DNA of 64,000 bases from Isoetes taiwanensis (GCA_021234155.1 JAJEKV010000006.1:24968469-25032468), one strand, 5' to 3'; positions 1 to 13,077 are shown, counted from the stretch's first letter. Notes: a model not told the origin generated them from the letters alone. Made by a program: numbers and translations.

Positions 1-583
1 GACACTTCCCTGACCTGCCTCATCGGACCAGGGAGATGTAACCTGGAGTAGACTTGAAGGGTGGTACCTTGAGTCTGCGTCTCCGGAAGGCTATAGTGAA
101 GCCATAGCATGATTCGACTCATCTGCAAAGTGTGCACAGGAGGGGCGGATGGAGTGGACAACCCTAGCCGATGTTCTATGCCAGCCAATGCCATGTCAAG
201 ATTCGGTCTGCTATTCTCCTGAGACCCAGCCGTCAGTCGAACCTCACTGGAGTCTGAGTCGGGGTAGAACCTTGAGTTTGGGGAGTTTTCTCTAGTATTA
301 AATGTATTTCCTCTGTTATTATCTGTTGGATGGATGTGCCACCCTTCGTGGTGGTTATTTATGATATGATTATGTTGTATGCTAACTTATATTCACGCTT
401 CCGCGACACAGGAGTCCCATCGAAAGCGTGGGCCGAATGACACCTCCGTGTCCTTCACCTGGGCATCTTCATAGATGGTCCGAGTTAGACGGAGGGCCCT
501 GCTCATGGCGAGTTGGTTGCCATGGGAGGGGGAAGTCCCCGTATATATACGTCCGGAGCGCCGTATATGTACTGGGAGCGTCA
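1..583 (+). mobile_element. Ty3-like 5' LTR, cut by window start
   Basis: This segment matches 8571-9155 base for base apart from scattered substitutions and a small indel cluster near 410-500, so it is the 3' part of a long terminal repeat. It ends in GCGTCA at 583, three bases before a tRNA primer site. By comparison with the full copy at 7698-9155, about 870 bp of this LTR lie before the window. Small open frames inside it are not genes. Confidence 0.88.
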
Positions 584-586
584 TAG

Positions 587-598
587 TGGTATCAGAGC
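587..598 (+). other. Primer-binding site (initiator Met tRNA type)
   Basis: TGGTATCAGAGC lies three bases after the LTR end. This is the sequence complementary to the 3' end of plant initiator methionine tRNA and is used by many plant LTR retrotransposons to prime minus-strand DNA. It fixes the element as plus-strand and 1-583 as the 5' LTR. Confidence 0.9.
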
Positions 599-1656
599 AT
601 GATTTTGGTGGACCAGATCGTTGCACTGGCCATGCTCTAACCCGATATAACGTTAAAGTAGTTGGGAACTTTAACATGGAAAGACATCTCTAGAGCCTTG
701 TAGTTAGTTGTTTGAGGCCAAGAATGTTGTTAGTAGGTCTTTGTGAAGGAGGTTTAGTGGTATTAAGGTAGAGAGTCTGTGCAGTTGGACAGGGCAGGGT
801 CCCATATTTCAAAATGCCATAACTTTCTCTAGGAAGTTCAGAATCGGAAAATTGTTGTTCCATTGCGTCGGGGACCTTCGAATTAGCTTAGGACACTCTA
901 TGGTTGGCTAGAAATGGTAAGCAGATGGCCCGAAACCCAAAATCGGCGCACTTGGATAAAAACGAGTTTCTTTCGCGATTTTAAAGGCCAAAATACCCGT
1001 CTGCCGGTTTGACCGGACGTTGACCATTTTTATAAAAAAATAAAAAATTTAAGAGGCGGGATTTTGGAAGCGACGTTTCTAGGGTTTTCCCGCATTTGTT
1101 TTTTAGGGTTTTTCGCTTCCTAAGCTGTCCGCCGAGCGTCATAGCCGCCGTAGCTGTCCGTACCTCTTCCGCCAACCCCCTTTGTGCCGCCATAGCCGCC
1201 TTGCTTACAGTCTCCGGGCGCCTGCACCGCTACATTGTGGAGAGATGGCGAGAACCAAGGGAATAAGAGCTATGCTACCTGTAACATCTCTCAACTCTTT
1301 GTTGCGCCTGGAGACAATATTAGCGACACAGATAAAGGCCCTGAGAAAATCGAGCTCCTCTTAGAACAGCTTGTCCTAAGGTTCATTGAGGGCGACTGCA
1401 TACCATACCCCATCTTTCACCTTACAGAGAGATTCCTGTTCAAGCTCAACGCCGAAGGGAAGACTTATACCTTAGTAGAGCAGGAGGATCAAACTTTGAC
1501 TCTAAGTCAAGTATTATCCCGCAGACATGGCCCAAGAAGCTGCGGATGCCGAAGCTCAGCAGGAAGCCGCACGGATAATGGGGATGGCTCACGAGGAAGA
1601 TCTCAGACAGACAGCTCGTGCAGACCCGGCTGTTAGGGGTCGGGAATATCAGTATC
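599..1656 (+). mobile_element. Ty3-like leader and gag remnant
   Basis: This is the 5' internal part of the LTR element. It holds a GC-rich leader and short overlapping frames between about 1182 and 1724 that switch frame: one runs 1235-1636, another from 1527 with an Ala/Glu-rich start. I cannot identify a gag domain or a CCHC zinc knuckle. It is probably a truncated gag, and no pol genes follow, so the copy is non-autonomous. It stops where an inverted LTR fragment begins. Confidence 0.5.
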
Positions 1657-2215
1657 TGGGTACTAGGGGAGATACTAGGAGCATACTAACGAACATAGGT
1701 CACAGAGGTCTCTACCCCCCTTAAACCCTGCTTTCCGGAAGAACTAACAAAGATACTACCAGAGATACTACCAGAGATACATCCATCCATACATCATATA
1801 GCATCATCCATAATTGAGAACAGTTCTAACTATCAAACAAGGGTTAATCCTAATCAAAGACAACCAGAGAAGACTGACAGAAGCGCTAGCCCTAGAATGT
1901 CAAGCTAATCTATCCACTAACCCGAATTCCTGCTAGATCCATTGTCGTGTGGCATCTCCATCTTCAATCAATCTGGGCGCCCAGCAGCTCCTCTCCTTCA
2001 GATCGATTTGGGGCAAATGGCAATTGGGATCCAATTTGCTGGCTCAAACTAGCAGTTTCCTGCTGGCCAATCGAGTTTGGCTAGGTGTCTTTCCCTTAAT
2101 TAACCCCTTATTAATTTAGCATAGCTAAATTAATCCCTTTTAGGTCAACCCCCTAGGTTAACATACCCCATGGTGGCATATTCTTACTGCGTGACGTGTC
2201 AGTATATTTATACTT
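1657..2215 (-). repeat. Inverted partial LTR (pairs with 7726-8253)
   Basis: The reverse complement of this stretch follows 7726-8253 closely, including the AATTAAGGGAAAGACACC and GATCTGAAGGAGAGGAGC blocks. It covers roughly the first 560 bp of the LTR minus its outermost ~28 bp, in opposite orientation. It is either a truncated antisense insertion of the same family or a rearrangement. It differs by small indels: CGAGCAGGAATTC is replaced here by a longer variant near 1930-1955. Confidence 0.85.
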
Positions 2216-2302
2216 TTGGACTTCGGTCCTTAAACTTCTTTTTGTCATCATAATGTCAAATGCACCTTGGTGCATAAACACTTATGTGCTTTTTAATATG
2301 TA

Positions 2303-2330
2303 CTAGTTATGGTGCCCGGCGTTGCCGGGC
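2303..2330 (-). mobile_element. Probable Helitron 3' terminus
   Basis: Read on the minus strand this is a perfect 7-bp hairpin (GCCCGGC AAC GCCGGGC), then ACCATAA, then CTAG followed by T. Plant Helitrons end in a GC hairpin a few bases before CTRR and insert between A and T; here A is at 2302 on the plus strand. The element body would lie to the right, over the PPR fragment. The 5' end is not certain: a possible A|TCTCTACC boundary is at 6459/6460 (minus strand), which would give ~4.16 kb. No Rep/helicase is visible. Confidence 0.55.
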
Positions 2331-3900
2331 TTTACTACAATTTGAAATAGTGCTTGTTTGATTGGGGGTGTCAGTGGTATATTTTGTGTTGATTTGCTGT
2401 GCAATAGAAATGTCAAGGCATTGACTTTGGGGTACTGAAGGCCTTGTTATTAAATTTGAATACCCATGTGTTGTTACACTGTGATGGTTGATGTGTTGTT
2501 AAAATGTACCTGCACCATGATGGTCATGTCCACCTTTATATTAGATGTCATTGTTCATATAACCCCATGGGTGGAAGTTGTACAGGAATGTATTGGAGCC
2601 GAGAGCATGCTTTTGTGCCTAGTTAAGATGAAATGTCTAGTTAATATGGGAATATTACATGATCAGTTTATCTATGAACCTAAAGCATGATGAAGTAAAA
2701 GCATGGATGGAATGTAGTTGTGATAACTGGATTAGTAGGTGATGAATGAGTCTATTTATACATATTGATGTAGGTTAATTAAGATTTGCTTAGTTGTATT
2801 GGATTGTGAGGGATTGTTTGTTCAATATAAGATACCGGGCATTAGTCATGGACGTGTGGAATTTATGTAATAGAATTTGTAGATGAAATTTCTCATGTCT
2901 AAACAGAAAGGTGTGTAAAGATGTGGAGAGTCTTTTTTTTTTTGGGGGGAGAACATAAGTAGCACACATGAATACAACTCCTTAGACGTTGTATAAGGTT
3001 AGTCTATGCACTAAATCGATGACCTAATTAGTTGAAATTGTTAGATCTATAACTAAAATATATCAACTTAGCTTTGAATGCCTCTCGACTATTATCATTT
3101 ATCTAGGAATTGTTATAAAGAGTTAGGCATTTGAACGCGTGATTTCTTGTTAACTAAGCCAAGGGTGTATTGCAATTCATAAGTCAAAACATTGTGAAGT
3201 CATACTTGCATATTAAATGATTTGGTAATTAAATGGGTGCCCAACATGTCAATGGGGAGTATTAAGAATGTGAAATACTAAATACCCTACACAAATCGTT
3301 AAATGTATACAAATGCATTGCATGTCAATTGTGTCATGGTTTCAAAGTGTCTCATAGCTGATAATGCATGCGAAACATGGTAGAAAGTACCAACATTTTT
3401 CAGAGGGATAACTTTTTATTTGCAAGAAAATAGAGAAGAAACTAATTTAAAACAAAGAAAAAACAAATGTGTCATGGTTGATTATGCCTGTGAAACATAG
3501 TACATTTTTCAGAGGGATAATTTTTGCCTTGCAAGAAAACAGGAAAGAAACTAATTTAAGGCAAAGCAAAAATAAATTGACAAAGTGCAATGAATTAAGT
3601 ACTTTATTGACATTGAGTACTTTAAAATATGAAATGATGGTAAATACAAACGAAGATATTTATGATTAGGTGAATATCGAATTCCTGCATCCCAACATGA
3701 GATGGATAAAACTTTTCCTACGACTGTATAAGATTTTTGTTTCCTCATACTTTGTGAAGCAATATCGATAGCATAGGGATAGGAATTAATTATTTTGGAG
3801 AAACTGTAAAAATAGTTGGATCGAAAGGAATTCGTAATAGAGTAATCATGGGTTTAAAGGAAGCCCAAAAGAGACTGAAAGCCAATACCCTTACCATTGA
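2331..3900. other. AT-rich stretch, no recognised gene
   Basis: I see no protein I can recognise in about 1.6 kb of AT-rich sequence. There is a partial repeat: the segments near 3380-3460 and 3485-3565 both read as an AACATGGTA/AACATAGTA, TTTTTCAGAGGGATAA, TTGCAAGAAAA series, a roughly 100-bp imperfect tandem duplication. Short open frames here show no conserved motif. Confidence 0.5.
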
Positions 3901-3910
3901 ATTTACCATC

Positions 3911-4603
3911 TCATATTTGCACATATGCATATGTATTGGATAAAAGTACATAGTTTGCTGCATTATCAGGATGTAGTTCAAGAACCTGGTCTGCAGCGTG
4001 CTTTCCCCATTCAATATTAGAATGTTTTCTGCATGAACTGAGCAAAATAGCCCATGACATAGAATCAGGTGACAATGGCATGTTGTTAATCAAACACATA
4101 GTAACATCTAATTCTCCAGCTCTGCCGAGGTGGTCAAGTATGCCCTTGTAATGATCCAAGGTTAGCATAATGCAGTAGTCTTGAGTCATGGATACAAAGT
4201 GTTGACAACCTTCATCCACAAATCCTGCATGGCTACACGCGCAAAGAACACGAAGGAAGGTAAATCCCGTCGGCATGATATCCTCCAGATTCATTTCCTG
4301 GAATACCCTAATTGCTTGTCCACCAAGCCCATGTTGTGCATACATTGAGATAACAGAATCCCATGATATCACATCCCTAGCCAACATTCTGTCAAATACA
4401 GCCAACGCTTCATCCAAATCTCCACATTTTCCATACAAACTCATGAGGGCAGTACTGCAAATGAGGTGAGGTTTGAGTATAACATTTAGCATGAAGGCGT
4501 GCATCTGTTTGCCCTCAACTATAGCTGTTTGTTCAGCACATGCATCAAGGATAGAAAGATGCAGATAACAACAAAATTTGAGCTCACCTTTGAATCCAAG
4601 CAA
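3911..4603 (-). pseudogene. Pentatricopeptide repeat (PLS-class PPR) C-terminal fragment
   Basis: PPR proteins bind organellar RNA and act in editing, splicing or stability. This 230-aa frame shows the PLS pattern clearly: a GKQMHAFML segment, then ALMSLYGKCGDLDEALAVFDRM, DVISWDSVISMYAQHGLGGQA, a TFLRVLCACSHAGFVDEG unit, a GRAGELDVTMCLINNMP unit, and the typical SWAILLSSCRKHSNIEWGKHAAD followed by NAANYVLLSNTYA. It stops just after NTYA, where intact family members continue into E/E+ and often DYW domains. The N-terminal repeats are also missing, since full proteins usually have ten or more motifs. It is a fragment lying inside the Ty3-like element, possibly carried by the Helitron ending at 2303. 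Most likely not functional. Confidence 0.85.
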
Positions 4604-7600
4604 GAAATTGACACTGATGGCAAGTCGACCTTATAAAACTTCAAACTGTTGTATCTCTATTAGGGTTGAGCATATGATAGTAAATCATGCACAAAACTAA
4701 CAGCAATACCAAAACATGGCTTCCATCCCCGTCAATATTTTAAATACGCTATTTTAAAGAACTGTGAAGTTCTTGAGAAGTATCAAAATAGCTTACTTGC
4801 TGCAATGAAATGAACAATTCAAAATCACTCAAGCAAGTGCATCACAAATCAAAGATAAAATCTATGCATAGAAAGAATATTATTAAGGATAAAGCCAGAG
4901 CCAAATAGGAACAGAAAAGAGAGCACAAAGCAAACACATCGAAATCAGATTAGACAGCAAAAGGATTTACGTGCACTGATGCACATACAGAAGAAGCTAA
5001 GCTTGGAATTGAAAGGTTTGAAACTCACTAAGAAGCCATGGACGCTTCGTTTTTCATTTGGCCGGACTACTGTTACTGCCCGGTAACATCTAAACTACCG
5101 ATTAGAGTTTAGAGCAATGGCTTGTGAACCCAAACAGCTTCTCCATGTTCTCCAGATGTCCCTCCTCCGGCATGCATGCCTGAATTGCCAAAAAAGAGAT
5201 AGGAATCCGTCGAAGGAAAACCCTGCCCAAATCATACAAAAGATAATTCATGATTTTTGGGTTATTGGAAAAATTTTCTCCTCATTTGAGTAATCAATCT
5301 CAACAGATATGGCCATTTTCAGGTTGATGTGTTCAATGGGTGCAAGTGTAGACTAAGATAATTAAGTTGTGGACAAAGGGTCAGAAGCTCAATACAAACA
5401 TCATTCGCCATAGCATGAAACCCATGTGGCCAGTGGGATTTGCCAACTATGTGCCTGGATTAATGTAAGCATAGCATCCCAGACTGCAATTCAGCTATAG
5501 ATTGCAAGAATCCCAGATCACAATTATTTCGTGTATGTCGGGTAGATGGACACCGATTTTCTTTTCTGTGGTTGTCTCCTTGCCCATTGGATTTGTTTCC
5601 TTTGCAATTCAAATGAGCAAATATTGATCTGTTTCTGCATGACTATAGAGGATCAGGCTATGTTTTCCCTTATTTAATCAGTTGAAGGAAAAAGTGAAAA
5701 AATAGAAAAAAGAATTAACAAAGAAACAACTAACCTTTATTACCTTAATCCAGAAGAAAAGAGATATAACTCAGTAAGCATACTCAAATTGGCCCATCAA
5801 AATAGGAGATTCAGTCTTATCACAACTATGGGATGTTGATAAATGAAGCCTAGACATTTGCAACCATGTCTGTTGGTAACCTGGTAATTTGAAAAGCACA
5901 AATCAACGAAGAAATGTTAGAAAATGAATGAAGAGCCAACTCATGTATTGGACAACTATGAGACAATGCAACAATGAATGGAAGTGCAGCAACGCTGCAT
6001 TGGCATTATACTATGAATGTACAAAATGTTCATGACATGAACACCTGAAGCTTACAAAATAAGATGGTGGAGTTGCTTTAAGGCACAAAGATTACAACAA
6101 TAGAAGAAGCCTTGCAAATTTGCAAACAAAGTAAGAAAGAATGAGCCTTCACATTCAGTGAAGAGCAGGATAAACTAACATAAAATGCTTACTTGCTCTA
6201 TAAAAACATGAAACATGAGGTCTGATTTCCATCTGCAAGAAGAGAAAAAATGTTTCAGCATATACAGCAGAAAATGCTTACTTGCTCTATAAAAACATGG
6301 AACATGAGGTCTGATTTCCATCTCCAATAAGAGAAAAAAATGCTTCAAGGGGCTCATGTTTTGGTTGCTATTTTGTAAACCTTTAGTCCAGCCTTTTAAG
6401 GTATAACATAATAGCTTCAGAGGGAGGAGAAGGTTATACAGCATAGATGGAGGTAGAGATGCAAAATCTTTGATCTAGAGCAAATCTCTGGTCCAAAAAT
6501 CATTGTCCAGACCTGCGCAACAAAACCCTGCAGAAAGGAAAAAATGCATCTTCAACAACCGAAGTGCAAATGATTAAAAATGTTTCTCGCATGATAGACT
6601 TGCATGTCAGTTCAACAGCATCAAGAAGGCGGCAAAATTTGAGGCAGCAAAAACAAAATAACAGTGCCTGGAAAAATATGATTCCATCATGTTAAAGCCA
6701 AGACTCTCAGAACATACGTTGAGCTGGACCTATGAATCCTAGAAAAAGAAAATGATGGATCATCTTGCGTCAATAAAAAATCTAAGGCTAAGCGCTATCT
6801 AAAGAACTAAATTTGCCTCTGGCTTCTATTTGCAGAAGAATGCAAGAATCTGGCTTCTATTTGCAGAAGAATGCAAGAAGAAAAGTGGTGATTCAGCATT
6901 TCAGAACCACAAAAAGCTCTTAGAATTTTGATGCACCTTTAAATACAAATGGCATGAAATACTTACACCTATGATGCTGCCTTTAATGCTGCTCCTAGTC
7001 GCAGTGGAAGATCAATGACCCCAAGTTGTTAATGAACGATTCCTGCAAGTTAGGTTCAAATCCAGCAACAAAAAATAATGAAGAGAAGAAAAGGCTCACC
7101 TATATGAAATGCAAGATCCGGCCCATCTCAAGAACTTGTGGTTAAAAATGGAGTCATGTGATGCATGACCTATGATGCAAGGTCAGACAATAGAGAATCA
7201 TTAAGAAGCCCAATCGTTAAGAAGCTCGAGGATGCTATCCTTCAGTATGATAGAAGAACTGATCCTTCCACATGACGAATCTGGTAAGAACAAATCCATG
7301 GCACTGAGGGGAACGCCGGAAACCCCTTGCAAACATCATAGCGAACAAAAATCTCTACTTCAAACTGCTATAAGGATCATCTGTGGGCTACATGCCGGCG
7401 AATCCGGCCACTGGGACGATTAACCAAAATCCGAATTTTGTAGGAAAAGCCAGAAGCCCGATTTTTGGAACGCTGGAATTTTTTCCCGGGGACTAAAAGC
7501 CTTGAAACCTTAGAAAATCAACCTTAAAAAAAATTCCAAAAAATTTTCGGAACCCCGGAAAAACCAAATTTAAACAATAGGATTTCTATTACCTTCGGGA

Positions 7601-7683
7601 ATAAGGAATTACCTTACTTTTCCTCTATGTGACTTGTTGATCATTGCTTTAACTAACCCCAATGCTGAGGGCAGCATTATTTC
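4604..7683. other. Internal sequence without recognised gene; short tandem duplications
   Basis: About 3 kb with no protein I can identify. Two clear duplications: an ~89-bp unit (6182-6270 and 6271-~6350, starting AAAATGCTTACTTGCTC) and a 31-bp unit (6818-6848 and 6849-6879, starting TCTGGCTTCTATTTGC). The last ~250 bp before 7684 look like the 3' internal end of the LTR element. The rest may be captured host sequence flanking the PPR fragment. Confidence 0.5.
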
Positions 7684-7697
7684 TAAGGGGGGGAGAA
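7684..7697 (+). other. Polypurine tract of Ty3-like element
   Basis: TAAGGGGGGGAGAA lies immediately before the LTR start TGTGAAG at 7698. This purine run is the usual plus-strand primer of plant Ty3/gypsy elements, and its position fixes the internal boundary of the 3' LTR. Confidence 0.88.
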
Positions 7698-9155
7698 TGT
7701 GAAGTTCCACGTATTTATACGGTATAAGTATAAATATACTGACACGTCACGCAGTAAGAATACGCCACCATGGGGTATGTTAACCTAGGGGTTGACCTAA
7801 AAGGGATTAATTTAGCTATGCTAAATTAATAAGGGGTTAATTAAGGGAAAGACACCTAGCCAAACTCGATTGGCCAGCAGGAAACTGCTAGTTTGAGCCA
7901 GCAAATTGGATCCCAATTGCCATTTGCCCCAAATCGATCTGAAGGAGAGGAGCTGCTGGGCACCCAGATTGATTGAAGATGGAGATGCCACACGAGCAGG
8001 AATTCGGGTTAGTGGATAGATTAGCTTGACATTCTAGGGCTAGCGCTTCTGTCAGTCTTCTCTGGTTGTCTTTGATTAGGATTAACCCTTGTTTGATAGT
8101 TAGAACTGTTCTCAATTATGGATGATGCTATATGATGTATGGATGGATGTATCTCTGGTAGTATCTTTGTTAGTTCTTCCGAGCGTGGTTTAAGGGGTAG
8201 AGACCCCGTGACCTATGTTCGCTAGTATGCTCTAGTATCTCCCCTAGTACCCAAGAATTGCAGCCAGTGCACAAGAGACCACCGGTCGTGGATGCTATGG
8301 AATTGCTCACACTGCAGAAGGGGACAGCGGTGGTGAAGTGGGGGTGGGTCTTGTAACGAACATAAAAGGCTCCCCGAGACTCCTACAGGGCTAGGGCCTC
8401 GATAGCCGGTCACGAGGGGGTCGGGGTATGGGTCCGGCACTCCCTGGGTGCAGAGGTGTGACCCGTATGGGGTATCCTGTTAGGGGAGTAGGTCGGGTAC
8501 GGATGCGGGGGTCGCTGATGCGGCATGTATTCTCTAGCTCACCCATGGAACCGCTGCGATCCTGGAAGGGGACACTTCCCTGACCTGCCTCATCGGACCA
8601 GGGAGATGTAACCTGGAGTAGACTTGAAGGGTGGTACATTGAGTCTGCGTCTCCGAAAGGCTATAGTGAAGCCATAGCATGATTCGACTCATCTGCAAAG
8701 TGTGCACAGGAGGGACGGATGGAGTGGACAACCCTAGCCGATGTTCTATGTCAGCCAACGCCATGTCAAGATTCGGTCTGCTATTCTCCTGAGACCTAGC
8801 CGTCAGTCGAACCTCACTGGAGTCTGAGCCGGGGTAGAACCTTGAGTTTGGGGAGTTTTCTCTAGTATTAAATGTATTCCCTCTGTTATTATCTATTGGA
8901 TGGATGTGCCACCCTTCGTGGTGGTTATTTATGATATGATTATGTTGTATGCTAACTTGTATTCACGCTTCCGCGACATAGGAGTCCCATCAAGGCGTAA
9001 TTTAATGACACCTCCAGGTGTCCTTCACCCGGCATCTTCATAGATGGTCCGAAAGTTAGGCGGAGGGGCCCCGCCATGGCGAAGTTGGTTGCCATGGGAG
9101 GGGGAAGTCCCCGTATATATACGTCCGGAGCGCCGTATATGTACTGGGAGCGTCA
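7698..9155 (+). mobile_element. Ty3-like 3' LTR (complete, 1458 bp)
   Basis: It begins TGTGAAG after the polypurine tract and ends GCGTCA, matching the 5' LTR end at 583. Its last 585 bp match 1-583. Over the first ~410 aligned bases I count about 11 differences, ten of them transitions, as expected for methylated retroelement DNA. The outer target duplication cannot be tested because the left end lies outside the window; the five bases after 9155 are CATAA. Frames inside it are spurious. Confidence 0.88.
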
Positions 9156-12100
9156 CATAAGAGAACTAATTCGTCGATCCTACAAACAGATGTTCAAGCA
9201 TATATGGCCGAATTAGGTGCATGGGATTCCATCAGGCTAGAGCTTCTAGATCTCTGTTGTGTCTTCTGTTACAACAGAAATTGGAAGGGACAATGCGAAA
9301 ATAATAGCATGGGCAATCTGTTTTCTGGAATAGGAAATTGAAGCAAATAGCTGGTCTACCTTCTCGCTGAAATACTCGCAAAACAAAAACACCCTAGCAA
9401 AAATAGGTTGGACAAAAAGCCCAACTCTCAACTTTTAAGGCCATAAAATCAGTTTGCTCCTCTTTTGTCTCTACCTATGAATTCATGCAGCCAATCGAAG
9501 CCTGCAAACTTTTTCCAAGATGAAGTACATTGCCAGAGGCCTTCCATCTTAGCTTTCTTTCTTCCACATGCATAACTATTCCACTTTTCCACAGGGATGA
9601 TGATTTCAAAGATGCGTAAAACAACATTTTCTAGTTTCTAGTATAGAGACAATGAAGGGTTAGAGCTAATTGTGGAATCTCTGTGTTACAACTTGCAACA
9701 ATGAATGTAAGCAAGGGAACGATGATCTGGCCTAAGTTTTACAGGTGTGAGCATGTGAAGAGAATATGAATGGACAGTCTAAGATTTACATGAGTGTTTT
9801 GATATCATAGACATGCTTAAATGTTTTTGAAATGCATAAGCATCAGAAATAAACCAACGTCTAGTTGTGATAGTATATAGCATATCCCTTTTTAATAAAG
9901 AAGCTCCAAGCAATGGCATCTCCAAATGCCTGCAAATGTTAGAATTTTGTCATCCATTATAGCATTGGGCTATGACTGTGGCAATTGGGTTGTGACAGCA
10001 GCATGCAAAATAATTTAGCATACTTTCAACTTAAAGTCTGCCATAATTAGATTCAATGAATTTAGACTCATCATTGGAAAACAGGTAAAGGCATATTACT
10101 TGCAATCCACCACATAGATGTCGCCCACTTAATCTCAGGTCTCTGTAATTTCCTTGTTAAAATGCTATTCCATGACATCGTTCCGCCATTCCATTAACCA
10201 AGCAGCATTAGAGCAGGTCAGACTGATAGCAATTGGAAACCGGAAGGGGATCTGAAAGAAGTGCACAAACTTTTAAGATATCGATTATAGACTACAAAGG
10301 AAATGCATCTCATTGTTAAGGATAAAGTCTGGTTTCAATGCTAATAGTATCCCATTTTATAAGGCCACACAACCAACTTTTTGGACGTTGTCAATGGAAG
10401 GTCATTACTAAGATTGATTAATTCATTATGAGTCCTCCAATAAAATATTTTTTAACCCTAATGCTGTTAGCACCAATTTCATCCCCAAGAAAAGGCGCAA
10501 AAGCGTTATTCCTCAATCAAAGCATAGTCACGATCTTTGAAAACTCAATGAAGTTTTAGCTTAAGCTTCTATTTTAGATTTGCCAATTATTTTTTTTATT
10601 CTCAACCATATTTCCAAACTTCCTAGGTTGATAAAATGTCAAGCCTGCGATGCTAATTATCATGCAGAGATTTTACACCAAGTTAATTTGTCTCTAACAA
10701 GCTTTAAGCTGAGGCAGGCCATAGAAAAAGGATTTAATCAGAGAGTTATTTACATTGTTCAAAAGCATCTTCCATTTTATGTAGAAAAGTACCTCCCGTG
10801 ACATGGAGTAAATTTCATTGGCTTCCCACATCAGCATTGAACTGTATTACAAGCTTACTATAATAGCACAAAAAAAGAATTTCATTAAAACAACATGTCA
10901 TAAGAAGTCATAGTATCATGCATCGACATATGATCTCTTCCTACTGTGACAAAGATTCATCTCCATGACAAGCTATTTTCTCCTCCACAGTCTGCAATAT
11001 TCATATCTTGCCGCATTCAATATCAAACATTTGAAGGAGCCACCTAACACAATCTAACCCTTAGAAATCTATAACAAGTATAAGGATGCTTACCTCACAA
11101 CTTTAAACGGTTCCTTAATATCATGTTGCTTGACAGAATCTTTTATACACTGGAACAACTGCATACGTATATTCAATCATGCCCACAACCAAGGCAATAA
11201 GATACAGGACAGTAGGCTGAAACTTTTCTTGTTTGCTACCAGCATATCTTCTAAATTCTGATGCATCATTACGTGCAATGCTAAATTAAGCTATTGAGAG
11301 ACGAATAAAGCCTTCAATGTTGTACAATATCATAATAACATGTCTTGAATGCAAACACCCGGATTCGATGCCGCCGAAGTATGCCTAGGGAGAATTTTCT
11401 CGGGCTGTAGAATATTTCTGTTCACGTTCAAAAGTACTTGATTAGAAGGAAGCTGAATTAATGAAAGTATGCAATTTACTTTTTGAGTCACGTTCAAAAA
11501 CACGTGTTTAGAAGGAAGTTGAAGCAATACACCCATTAAACTAGCAACAACCATTGGTATCAACCCCGCCACTAATATCATTACTTAATATTAGTGCCTC
11601 TGGTGCCAATATTGGTCCCTAGCAACATTCCTACATTAATATTAATCCCCTACTAACAATTTCCATTAGTACTAACCCCCCAGCACTAAATTCCCTTACT
11701 CTTATATTACGTCACCATAGACCGACACGACACATATGGCCCTGATCGACCCGATCCACCGCGGTGACCCGTGATGGAACTTCCATGCTCATAGACGTCT
11801 GTCAAGGGTCCGATTCTGGCAATGCTCCGCGAGCACCTGTAACAAACAATAACATAAGATGCCTAAAACAATGTCAAGCTAATGCATTCCCACTTAACAA
11901 GTTAACAAGGGCAATGTAAAGTAAGACTAAGGATAAGGATAGGAACATACCTAAATTTTTATGCAATTAAATAGTTTGATTGCCTAAAATCATCCTTGCA
12001 AATATTTCCACTTTCGGGACCATGAATTATGCATTTCATGCTCAAACAACTTGTTAAAGAATGTTAAATGTTGGACAATTTTGATTTTTGCCAAGGTATT

Positions 12101-13077
12101 CATGAAAATGCATAATATGAACATTAAAATTAGGAGAAAGGAGCACGAATGCAAGTTAGTGTTTAAAGATTGCAAAATTGAAAATTGGGAGAAATGAGTG
12201 GTGACAAGTAACAAATTGGAATTAGAGGACATTGCAAATTGTTTTAAGTAAAGACAAATTTTGTTTGCTGAAAGACAAATTGCTAAATAGTAGCAGCAGA
12301 GGCAGGGACAAGGGATTTGCAAATTTCTTAAGGGTAGTAAGTGGATGACATTCTTATTTTTTGACAATGTAGGAAGTGTAACTCAACACTCCATGTGCTA
12401 AAGAACCTAGATGTTTTAAGTATGTGAAATAGACTCTGGCACACTATTCTTGGTTATGCAAGTGACGGACATGGAAGAGAGCCCCGAGGCATGAGAAAGG
12501 TAAGGCAATGATCAAGAAGCGATCAATGTAAGTTTCATCAAGGTCTAGATTTATGAAAGGTATGCAAGAATGGTGGTCAAACTCGTGTCTATATTGTATA
12601 TTGTATAGACTGTGCCATTTTTTTGCCCAAGAGAAGGGTCCGATGCAGCTAGGCGGATGACGGTTGAGATTTTTCTTGTTGTAGAATGTCGAGCAGTTAT
12701 GGAATGAAGACCAGAATGTAGATCAGGAAATGGAGCGACAACGACAGGTGAGAATCATAAAAAGAATTGTTGACACGTGTCGCGATTGGAGGGCTAAAAA
12801 TGGCTTGGCAGTCCTTTATGACATTTTTAATAGATAAATAAAATAGAATAGAAAATAGAACTGAATTGATTCTTTATATTCTGAATACAAGAGATCCATA
12901 TAGGAATTTGCAGAGGTATAGGTATTAGGGAAAATAATTTTGGGACCTAGGTATTGGGGCCTGGTTGAGAATACTTTGACAAATGATGATGTGAAAGAGG
13001 GAGGCTTGAGGATAAACAAGATGACACGTTGTTGTGATGTGTAGTTATCCAAACAAAACAACTAAAAGAAAAATGTC
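9156..13077. other. AT-rich region, no recognised gene
   Basis: Nearly 4 kb with only short unrelated frames. Visible structure: a local duplication near 11410-11540 (CACGTTCAAAA...TTAGAAGGAAG, twice) and AT-rich palindromic stretches near 11570-11710 built on ACTAATATTA-like words. ACACGTGTC, a G-box-type plant regulatory word, is near 12774, about 730 bp before the gene at 13505. That link is only suggestive. Confidence 0.5.

Noticed and set aside
7888-8764. Several minus-strand open frames of 70-80 codons
   Set aside because: They lie within the LTR, are repeated in its other copies and show no protein motif.
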